Source: CAMBDR01 sp046597185 (GTDB lineage: Bacteria > Pseudomonadota > Gammaproteobacteria > Burkholderiales > Burkholderiaceae_D). Taken from it: 13,251 bases of DNA. The notes beneath the pieces are model-generated. The model was not told the DNA's origin. It searched no databases and saw only the letters and a list, made by a program, of their open reading frames with translations. This document shows, in pieces, positions 1 to 6,046 of the stretch. The stretch's first letter is position 1, and each line of letters begins with the position of its first letter. Where the stretch lies: positions 1 to 13,251 of the forward strand of contig JBKJLF010000902.1 in the NCBI GenBank assembly GCA_046597185.1. The letters are read 5' to 3'. The translations under genes and the position numbers were made by a program.

Positions 1-1229
1 TGATACCGCATATTTGCATTCAATCCACTCGCGCGATAGGCGCGTTGGCTAACATTGGAGCGCAAACGCTCAAAATTGCTTGACAGCCCCAGTTGCACAT
101 GTTGAAAGGGTGCATAGGTAAGGCCAAGTATAATGGTGCGCGATTGTTCCATCTGCAGTACTTCGCGCGCCACCACCCCCAGGAAGTCGCGCGATTCAAT
201 GCGGATATTTCCATCCAGCCTGAGCTTGCTCGAAGGCGTCCATTCCCAACTCATGGTGCGTCCGCGATTTAAGGTATAACTAGTAATTAAATTATCAATT
301 GTGCCGAGTTCATGATAGATCTGGCCTCTTAGTTTAAGCCGACTCGTCACTTCCCATGTCCCACGCAAAGTGGCATTATTACCACTGAAGTCGCGTATCG
401 GAAACAAATCATGCCTCCGATCAGTACGTCCGCCACGAAAATGCAAGGAAACCTTCGACAAGGAGTACCAATCAACCATAAACTGGGCTTCGCGCTGTTC
501 GTAATTATAAAACCCCAAGTCCAACAAATTGCCAAACAAATCCTTCGCTCTATTGGGAAAGTGCGCTTGCTTGCGATGCAGCGAAAATCCAATCCGACTG
601 GGCCTACGACCCCAATAATTAATGGCTAGCTCATGCTCTTGCAAATCACGATTACTCGATTGCTGCTTTACCAGATCAAAACCCTGATGGCTACGCACCG
701 CCATCACCTGAATATCACAAGACGACAAAAGATCCCATTTCACATCGACAAAATCGCGCTGTTGGGTACGCAAATTACGTTCTTGATCATGTTGTTCGGA
801 AAACGGTGTCAATGTCTTTGTGGAACTAGTTCCAATATTACCACTCCACTTCGAACCCAGATGCCAATTCCAATTCGCTTGCACATCGCGGCTATCGTTA
901 TCCAATTGCGTAAAGCGATCAAAATGCGTGCGCGCCAAATTCAAACGTGCGTTCACAACTTGCCGCCCAATGTCGCGCTGTATGACCAGACCTGTTGTGA
1001 CGGTGCGAAAGCGATCAGACAATTCGGGGGTAGTCAACCTGAACCGGGGGTCAGACCTGACTTCATCGGGTATGCGAAACACATTGCTGTCAAAACTCTG
1101 GGTATAGTCGGCATACGGATACAACCAATTGACCGGAAAACTCGATTGCGCCCACGCGACATCACCAACAGCACCCCCTGCCAGCCCGACCAGCCAAAAT
1201 GTAGCGATATGAGAGGGCCACGGTTTCAC
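1..1229 (-). CDS. epsL: EpsL-like exopolysaccharide outer-membrane beta-barrel protein (3' end cut by window)
   Basis: The frame is open for 409 codons from the start to the window edge, so the C-terminus is missing. I chose the GTG at 1229. It gives a compact signal peptide (Lys2, a hydrophobic stretch, Ala-Trp-Ala before Gln28), it overlaps the upstream protease stop in a GTGA, and it has GGAG about six bases upstream. An in-frame ATG at 1241 is the alternative but lacks a Shine-Dalgarno. The mature part has alternating polar and aromatic residues, many Arg/Asp/Asn/Trp, and an early Asp-Ser-Asn-Val-Phe-Arg segment followed by repeated strand-like blocks. This fits the EpsL family of barrels found in XrtB/PEP-CTERM exopolysaccharide operons, thought to act in polymer export across the outer membrane. 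Two Cys lie near residues 175-180 at most. The family call is from memory of its general pattern; another OMP family is possible. Confidence 0.75.
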   Translation of the reverse strand, partial: MKPWPSHIATFWLVGLAGGAVGDVAWAQSSFPVNWLYPYADYTQSFDSNVFRIPDEVRSDPRFRLTTPELSDRFRTVTTGLVIQRDIGRQVVNARLNLARTHFDRFTQLDNDSRDVQANWNWHLGSKWSGNIGTSSTKTLTPFSEQHDQERNLRTQQRDFVDVKWDLLSSCDIQVMAVRSHQGFDLVKQQSSNRDLQEHELAINYWGRRPSRIGFSLHRKQAHFPNRAKDLFGNLLDLGFYNYEQREAQFMVDWYSLSKVSLHFRGGRTDRRHDLFPIRDFSGNNATLRGTWEVTSRLKLRGQIYHELGTIDNLITSYTLNRGRTMSWEWTPSSKLRLDGNIRIESRDFLGVVAREVLQMEQSRTIILGLTYAPFQHVQLGLSSNFERLRSNVSQRAYRASGLNANMRY

Positions 1230-1891
1230 CAATAACTCCATTTTGCCGTTTGCAATACCCACAAACCCAGCACGCCATTGGTGACGGCATGCGATAAAAT
1301 CGGCGACCATAAATTTTCACTGCGCCGATACAAAAAATTGTAGGCAAGGCCTGCAACAAAACCCGCCAGCAATAAACTATGTTCACTGGCAAACAAGGCG
1401 GCGGTAATGAGGAAAGCTTTCAAACTGGTGCTGGCTGGTTTGGCTTGCAAAAACGCCGGGTTATCGATCCAGCGCATGATAAAGGAGCGCCAAAATAATT
1501 CTTCCATCACAGGCACCACGAGGGCAGCACCACACCAGCGCACGCCAATTAACAGCCAATCCAGGGTCGTACCCGCCTGCAGCCAATTTAAGGGATCGGT
1601 TTTGGATTTGATCATCATCCACGGCGCATTCAAATTAATCCATAACACAAACACAAAAATACCCACGGCCAAGGCCAAGACGATTTGCGAGAATGGCAAT
1701 TTAACCCTCAATTCAATATAATCACGACGGAAATACACGATCAGGCTCAGCACCACACTGATTTGCAGCAGATACAGCCAACGTAAATCGAGCTTCGACA
1801 GCCCCAACGATTCCAATCCTTGTTGGATAGGAATAAATAACATATACGCCGCAAACGGTAGATACCGCGCCATTGTCACTCGTTCAAACAT
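1226..1891 (-). CDS. CPBP (CAAX/Abi) intramembrane protease, exosortase-associated type
   Basis: This is a 221-residue multi-pass membrane protein with about six to seven hydrophobic segments. It carries the three CPBP glutamic-protease signatures: Glu130-Glu131 with Arg135 (EExxxR), Phe167 to His171 (FxxxH), and His201 with Asn205 (HxxxN). The catalytic site is therefore complete. The length and the N-terminal Arg-Tyr-Leu-Pro-Phe-Ala pattern resemble the 'CAAX prenyl protease-related' group that accompanies exosortase/PEP-CTERM systems. The protein probably cleaves a membrane or sorted substrate; the substrate is unknown. Its stop overlaps the GTG start of the EpsL-like gene, so the two are likely co-translated. 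AAAGAGAGAG lies just upstream of the first ATG; Met7 is a second possible start. The exosortase itself is not in the window and may lie further left. Confidence 0.88.
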   Translation of the reverse strand: MFERVTMARYLPFAAYMLFIPIQQGLESLGLSKLDLRWLYLLQISVVLSLIVYFRRDYIELRVKLPFSQIVLALAVGIFVFVLWINLNAPWMMIKSKTDPLNWLQAGTTLDWLLIGVRWCGAALVVPVMEELFWRSFIMRWIDNPAFLQAKPASTSLKAFLITAALFASEHSLLLAGFVAGLAYNFLYRRSENLWSPILSHAVTNGVLGLWVLQTAKWSYW

Positions 1892-1959
1892 GCTCTCTCT
1901 TTCTATTCACGCCATTAACCAAGCTGACAATCATAACACTATCAGCACACCGACAGCGA

Positions 1960-2814
1960 TTAATCGCCTTCAAAAACCGTTTTTTGTTTTGCCAACAAGG
2001 CATGGTAAGCCCGATGGAAATCGTTGGTAGACATACAAATGGCTTGCGCCTGCGCCTCCGCCTCCAGTGCCTGGGCCAAACTCATGGTCCATTCTTGCTG
2101 CAACATCCGCTTGGTCATCCCCAGTGCAAAAGTCGGGCCGTGCGCCAATTCTTGCGCCAGAACCTTTGCATCGGCCTGTATCGCTTCAGGAATACACAGG
2201 CGATTAAATAAGCCCCAATGCTCGGCTTCGGTACCACCGACACTGCGCCCGGTCAATAATAATTCAGTGGCGCGCCCTTGCCCGATCAAACGTGGCAACA
2301 GTGCGCAAGCGCCCATATCACATCCGGCCAAACCCAAACGCACATATAAAAATGCCAGTTTGGCGCGTGCTGTGCCAAAGCGAATATCGGCCGCCAGGGC
2401 CAACATCACGCCAGCACCCACGCACAAGCCATCAATTGCCGCAATGATGGTTTGCGGGCAGTTGCGCATCGCTTGCACCAAATCACCCGTCATCCGGGTA
2501 AAGTCGAGCAAACCGGGCATATCCAGTTTGGTCAACATACCCAGCATATCCTGACTGTCCGCACCCACACAAAAATTTTCACCCGCTCCTGTGAGTACCA
2601 CGGCTTTGACATCGTCAGCATACATCAGGTCGCGAAACAGATCGCGTAACTCGGCAATGACGTCAAAACCCAGGGTATTTTTACGTTCAGGATGTTGCAA
2701 GCTGATCGTCGCCACCCCTTGGGCACAGGTAAAACCCACATTTTGGGGTTGATAATCTGCCAACGTGGTACGAGCACCCGATACATATTGTGCTTGCCCC
2801 GGTAAATAATGCAT
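1960..2814 (-). CDS. Enoyl-CoA hydratase/isomerase (crotonase) family protein
   Basis: The 284-residue protein has the crotonase fold: a His-Pro-Glu-Arg-Lys-Asn segment at 41-46, the oxyanion-hole loops around Gly84-Ala85-Asp86 and Gly133-Ala134-Gly135, and a helical C-terminal trimerisation region. The two glutamates of classical enoyl-CoA hydratase seem absent: the first position aligns to Met137 and the second to about Tyr157. Asp166, in a Gly-Cys-Asp-Met-Gly turn, is the nearest acidic residue. This is typical of the subgroup that travels with 2-aminobenzoyl-CoA or salicylyl-CoA hydroxylase genes, and the gene follows exactly such a gene 38 bp downstream. It probably acts on the CoA thioester made by that enzyme, but the reaction is not settled. 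I chose ATG 2814 because GAGG lies five bases upstream and Met-His-Tyr-Leu-Pro matches the usual start; a TTG at 2832 would add six residues. Confidence 0.87.
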   Translation of the reverse strand: MHYLPGQAQYVSGARTTLADYQPQNVGFTCAQGVATISLQHPERKNTLGFDVIAELRDLFRDLMYADDVKAVVLTGAGENFCVGADSQDMLGMLTKLDMPGLLDFTRMTGDLVQAMRNCPQTIIAAIDGLCVGAGVMLALAADIRFGTARAKLAFLYVRLGLAGCDMGACALLPRLIGQGRATELLLTGRSVGGTEAEHWGLFNRLCIPEAIQADAKVLAQELAHGPTFALGMTKRMLQQEWTMSLAQALEAEAQAQAICMSTNDFHRAYHALLAKQKTVFEGD

Positions 2815-2830
2815 TTCTTCCTCGCTTGTC

Positions 2831-2850
2831 AATCAATGTGAATCAATGTG
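2831..2850. repeat. Perfect 10-bp tandem repeat at the end of the flavoenzyme gene
   Basis: AATCAATGTG is present twice without a gap, followed by AA. The repeat fills most of the space between the flavoenzyme stop codon (2853-2855) and the hydratase ribosome-binding site. It lies next to the point where the flavoenzyme sequence leaves its family pattern and stops early, so it may be a trace of the event that truncated the protein. Confidence 0.85.
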
Positions 2851-2852
2851 AA

Positions 2853-4979
2853 CTATAGGCAACAGATGCGCCGGGTATCGCAATTTAATACACACAAATC
2901 GGCGCGTCCGGCTGCGATGATACCATTGGCGTGGTCTGCTCCTTCAATTCCACCGGCGACAATCGTAGCAATATCAGCTTCATTGCGCACCCGATCCGAA
3001 AATGGCGTTTGAAACATACGACCATCCATTGCAAACGCCTGACTGCGAATCTGGCCCGCTGCGCAATGAATCATATCCGCGCCAGCTTGTTTAAACATTT
3101 TGGTGATCAATACAGCCTCATCCGGGGTGATACCATTCTCCAGCCAATCATAGGCGGAAATCAACACGCTCATCGGTTTTTGCATGGGCCAAGCCGCCCG
3201 AATAGCAGCAAAAACTTCCAATGGATAGCGACAGCGTTTGGTCAAGGAGCCGCCAAATTCATCGGCCCGCTGGTTGCTCAAGGGTGAAATAAAGTTTGAC
3301 AACAAACAGCCGTGAGCACAATGCAATTCAAGCCAATCAAAGTCAGCGGCATCGGCCGCTTGCGCAGCGTTGACAAAATCGGCCAAAATGGTTTGTAACT
3401 CGGCACGACTGGCTTGTGACACAGATGACACAGTTGGCGAAGCGCCAGCATGGCCAATTTGCAGCGCAATACTGGCATTGCTGTTGTGATGCACGAAATC
3501 GGTCAGCCGCTGCCACGCCGAAATGTGTTCGGGCTGATATAGCCCAAGGCAATCAGGGGTGCTACGTCCTGAGGCTGAAACGGCGACCATGTCGGTCAAT
3601 ACCATGCCCGCCCCACCCGTGGCGCGTGTGCCCAAATGCTCAAACAGCGCCTCGCCCGGCATACCGTCCTGCGCACTATATTGCGTCATTGGCAAGAGCA
3701 CGATGCGGTTGTGCAATGCCACGCTGCGCAATTTAAAGGGCGTCAACATCGGCGGCTGCGATTTTTCGGGCGCTGTCAGCATGGCATCCTGACAGGCGCG
3801 TTCAGTCAACCAGCGCTCGTAGCCGTGTACATAGCCGGGGTCGCGTTTGCGCATACTCTCATGCGACAGGCGCTGACTGCGGGTGAGGAGTGAATAGGCA
3901 AACTGCGGCGCGTCCATGGCGGTATAGCGATTGACGTTTTCAAACCAATCCATTGAATTGCGCGCCACAATTTGCAATTTCACGATTTCTGCCATTCTAA
4001 CCTTTTGATAGTGCGCCAAATTTTCCCGCAAATCAAATGGCTCCTGCCCCAAGCAACGTGCCAATTCGATGGCATCTTCCAGCGCCAGCTTGGTGCCGAT
4101 TCCCACTGAATAATGGGCGGTATGCGCGGCATCACCCAACAACACCACCGGCACCGCTTTGTCATTGAATTGGTTCCAATGTACCCATTGCTCACAGACA
4201 ATGCGGGCAAACTTGATCCAGATTCCCGATCCGCGCAAATGCGGCGCATTAAACAGTAAGCGCTGACCGTCCAATTGCCGATAAAACAGTTTTTCACAAA
4301 AATCAAGCGTTTCGACTTGACTGGCATGATCCAAACCCGTACGCTGCCAAACATCTTCAGTCGTTTCAATAATGAAATTGGAGGTATCTTCATCAAATCG
4401 GCAAGCATGTGATTGAAACCAGCCATGCTGGGTTTCTTCAAAGGAAAATGTAAAGCCTTCAAACTTTTTGCGCGTGCCAAGCCAGACAAAGCGGCATTTG
4501 CGCTTTTCGATATGCGGTACAAAGCTGTTGGCATAGCTGGTGCGAATCTTACTGGTCATACCATCGGAAGCGATGACCAAATCAGCTTGATACTGGCGTG
4601 CCAGGGCAGCATCATCATTCACGTCGTTTTCAAAAATCAGCTGTACCCCCAGATCTTCACAACGCTGTTGCAAGATATTGAGCAAGCGCTTGCGACCGAT
4701 GGCGCAAAAACCATGGCCCCGAGAAGTGATGCGACTGCCTTTAAATTCGATATGGACTTGATCCCAGTGTTGAAAGGCTTGATAAATCGCCCGCCCGGTG
4801 ACTTCGTCGGCAGCACGGATATGATCAAAGGTGACATCTGAAAGCACCACGCCCCAACCAAAAGTATCATATTGGCGATGACGCTCAATCACCGTAACCT
4901 GGTGTTCAGGATTTTGTTTCTTCATCAACAGCGCAAAATACAAGCCCGCAGGCCCTCCACCGATACACAAAATTTTCAT
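2853..4979 (-). CDS. Bifunctional FAD hydroxylase / Old Yellow Enzyme fusion (2-aminobenzoyl-CoA monooxygenase/reductase or salicylyl-CoA 5-hydroxylase type), reductase half degenerate
   Basis: The 708-residue protein has two domains. Residues 1-390 form a single-component flavin monooxygenase with the FAD dinucleotide motif Gly7-Gly8-Gly9-Pro-Ala-Gly12, an Asp-Gly motif near 139-140, and Gly282-Asp283 for the FAD ribityl. The Trp-Gly-Val-Val-Leu segment near 42-46 is typical of the salicylyl-CoA/2-aminobenzoyl-CoA hydroxylase group. Residues 410-708 are an NADH:flavin oxidoreductase (Old Yellow Enzyme) domain. In Azoarcus-type enzymes this fusion hydroxylates and then reduces 2-aminobenzoyl-CoA. 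Here the second domain looks damaged: the His-x-x-His pair (553, 556) is kept but the following catalytic Tyr is Cys558; Leu606 replaces the usual flavin-binding Arg; the loop after His510-Ala-Gly is short; and the protein ends at the FMN-phosphate region. Family members are about 760-790 residues. ATG 4979 follows GGGTGAG; a TTG at 5036 is in frame but unlikely. Confidence 0.87.
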   Translation of the reverse strand: MKILCIGGGPAGLYFALLMKKQNPEHQVTVIERHRQYDTFGWGVVLSDVTFDHIRAADEVTGRAIYQAFQHWDQVHIEFKGSRITSRGHGFCAIGRKRLLNILQQRCEDLGVQLIFENDVNDDAALARQYQADLVIASDGMTSKIRTSYANSFVPHIEKRKCRFVWLGTRKKFEGFTFSFEETQHGWFQSHACRFDEDTSNFIIETTEDVWQRTGLDHASQVETLDFCEKLFYRQLDGQRLLFNAPHLRGSGIWIKFARIVCEQWVHWNQFNDKAVPVVLLGDAAHTAHYSVGIGTKLALEDAIELARCLGQEPFDLRENLAHYQKVRMAEIVKLQIVARNSMDWFENVNRYTAMDAPQFAYSLLTRSQRLSHESMRKRDPGYVHGYERWLTERACQDAMLTAPEKSQPPMLTPFKLRSVALHNRIVLLPMTQYSAQDGMPGEALFEHLGTRATGGAGMVLTDMVAVSASGRSTPDCLGLYQPEHISAWQRLTDFVHHNSNASIALQIGHAGASPTVSSVSQASRAELQTILADFVNAAQAADAADFDWLELHCAHGCLLSNFISPLSNQRADEFGGSLTKRCRYPLEVFAAIRAAWPMQKPMSVLISAYDWLENGITPDEAVLITKMFKQAGADMIHCAAGQIRSQAFAMDGRMFQTPFSDRVRNEADIATIVAGGIEGADHANGIIAAGRADLCVLNCDTRRICCL
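3417..3433. repeat. Two 8-bp direct copies (9-bp period) inside the Old Yellow Enzyme domain
   Basis: TGACACAG occurs twice, separated by one A, so the period is 9 bp and the reading frame is kept. It encodes a repetitive Val-Ser/Ser-Val-Ser stretch (residues about 516-521 of the flavoenzyme). It sits where the domain has lost most of its active-site loop, so it may mark a deletion or slippage scar. Confidence 0.7.
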
Positions 4980-5047
4980 GTCGCGCTCACCCTGTCCCAG
5001 GAGACGAATTACCAAATAATTACCGGATCGATTCAAAGATTTACTTT

Positions 5048-5076
5048 AACCCTAAAGCCGGTGAACGGCAAGGGTT
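5048..5076. other. Stem-loop between the unknown gene and the flavoenzyme gene
   Basis: AACCCT (5048-5053) pairs with AGGGTT (5071-5076). Inside, GCCG (5057-5060) pairs with CGGC (5066-5069) around a five-base loop, with a small unequal bulge between the stems. On the minus strand it would follow the unknown gene by 12 bases and precede the flavoenzyme by about 70. There is no U-run after it in that direction, so it is a poor intrinsic terminator; TTTTCT follows on the plus strand, where no gene reads into it. It could be a weak terminator, a processing or attenuation hairpin, or chance. A weak promoter for the flavoenzyme (TTGCCG, 17 bp, TAAAGT on the minus strand) overlaps it. Confidence 0.45.
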
Positions 5077-5088
5077 TTCTACCGCAGA

Positions 5089-5868
5089 CTAATCACAAGG
5101 TGACACCACGGGCACTTGTGTCGCCCAAGGCGCAGATTCGACCGTCTGATTCAAACTGGCAGAGGAATTAAAACTATAGCACCCACTCCACAATTTAGCC
5201 CAGCCCGGTGGCCAAGGCAAGGCCGGGCCGGTATAGTCGGCCACCCCGCGCCGCACTGCCACCACGGGTAAGGATGGCACGCCGTCGCAATTACCGGGCA
5301 TATCCAGACTATACATATGCGTTGGCAATAAAACCTTGCAAATCGATTCAAACCAGGCGGTGTGATCTTCATCGCGCCCCAGCGCCTGGGCCAAACCCTG
5401 CGGGTCAAAGCGCGCCAATGCGGCGATCAATTCTTCGGTGGAGGCACCGGGCGCATCGCCCCAGCCCATGACCGGATTGAAATTATAATCCGCGCCCGAG
5501 CCATACCAGCCTTCGCGCCACGGGCGCTGCATCCAACGGCGCGGCCCGGCAAACAAATGCCAGCGCCAATGCAGGCCCGAGGGTTTGGGCCAGGAATATA
5601 AATACAGCCGTTGATAGCCCGCCTGATGCAAAGCCCGAACCATGTCCATCAGGCGCGCATGGGGCATGCGGTCGGGCGCGGCGTGGCGAAATAAAATCGG
5701 TTCGCCGTCGGCATGTTGCACTTCGTCATTCAACAAATTCAAATCCAATGTCCGAAACTCACTGCCAAAGCGCGCCGAAATCCAGCCTGTCAACAAGTTG
5801 AGGCTAACAATCACGCCATAACCACGATGACGGTGAAAAATAACGGTGCCAGGCGCAAGCGGTTTCAT
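5089..5868 (-). CDS. Hypothetical protein, 259 residues, Trp/Pro-rich, function unknown
   Basis: I do not recognise this family with confidence. The frame is long, begins with ATG, and has normal composition for a soluble protein, with no signal peptide or membrane segment. Residues 1-50 look like a small beta domain: Pro-Gly-Thr-Val near the start, His-Arg-Gly-Tyr-Gly-Val, then alternating hydrophobic residues, loosely recalling small-barrel 'hGxG' modules. Residues 85-110 are strongly aromatic (Tyr-Leu-Tyr-Ser-Trp-Pro, then Trp-Arg-Trp-His), followed by another Trp-rich block to about 140. An acidic helix-prone stretch follows near 145-175. No catalytic motif stands out. There is no clear Shine-Dalgarno before the ATG. 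It is the first gene of the leftward block and faces the SRPBCC gene across a shared promoter region; it is separated from the flavoenzyme by a hairpin, so it may be its own transcription unit. Confidence 0.75.
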   Translation of the reverse strand: MKPLAPGTVIFHRHRGYGVIVSLNLLTGWISARFGSEFRTLDLNLLNDEVQHADGEPILFRHAAPDRMPHARLMDMVRALHQAGYQRLYLYSWPKPSGLHWRWHLFAGPRRWMQRPWREGWYGSGADYNFNPVMGWGDAPGASTEELIAALARFDPQGLAQALGRDEDHTAWFESICKVLLPTHMYSLDMPGNCDGVPSLPVVAVRRGVADYTGPALPWPPGWAKLWSGCYSFNSSASLNQTVESAPWATQVPVVSPCD

Positions 5869-5898
5869 ACAAAAAGAGAAATGGATTGGAAAGCCACC

Positions 5899-5926
5899 AG
5901 TGTACCGATCATCGGCGCGTTTGCAA
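5899..5926 (-). promoter_or_regulatory. Candidate promoter for the unknown leftward gene
   Basis: On the minus strand TTGCAA (5926-5921) is followed after 16 bp by TACACT (5904-5899), each matching four of six consensus bases, about 30 bases before the ATG. The spacer contains a perfect 5-bp inverted repeat, CCGATCATCGG (5905-5915), which could be an operator. The support is pattern only. Confidence 0.35.
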
Positions 5927-5996
5927 AATAATCTGATTGGATTTTGGCAGGCAATAAAAATTTTCCTGGATCAACCAACGAAGCAAGTAAAAAGTG

Positions 5997-6015
5997 GCTT
6001 GCAAGCGTTTATAAT
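5997..6015 (+). promoter_or_regulatory. Promoter -10 box with adjoining palindrome before the SRPBCC gene
   Basis: A perfect TATAAT lies at 6010-6015, 31 bases before the ATG. No good -35 is seen at 16-18 bp. Directly upstream is the 10-bp palindrome GCTTGCAAGC (5997-6006), where an activator or repressor could bind. Confidence 0.55.
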
Positions 6016-6046
6016 ATCCGTGCCCATCACCACAAGCCCACCAACC

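Noticed and set aside
633..1235. 200-residue plus-strand open frame
   Set aside because: It lies antisense to the EpsL-like gene, is rich in rare residue combinations, has no ribosome-binding site and no recognisable pattern. The minus frame has a signal peptide and is open over 409 codons.
1892..1959. Possible terminator or promoter between the crotonase and protease genes
   Set aside because: Only a 12-bp palindrome (GCGATTAATCGC, 1956-1967) overlapping the stop; no T-run and no convincing -35/-10 pair.
2024..2554. 176-residue plus-strand open frame
   Set aside because: It is the antisense shadow of the crotonase gene; Cys/Ala/Ser-rich composition with no domain.
3980..4534. 184-residue minus-strand open frame
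   Set aside because: It is a shifted frame of the flavoenzyme gene. The main frame keeps the FAD motifs throughout, so this does not indicate a frameshift.
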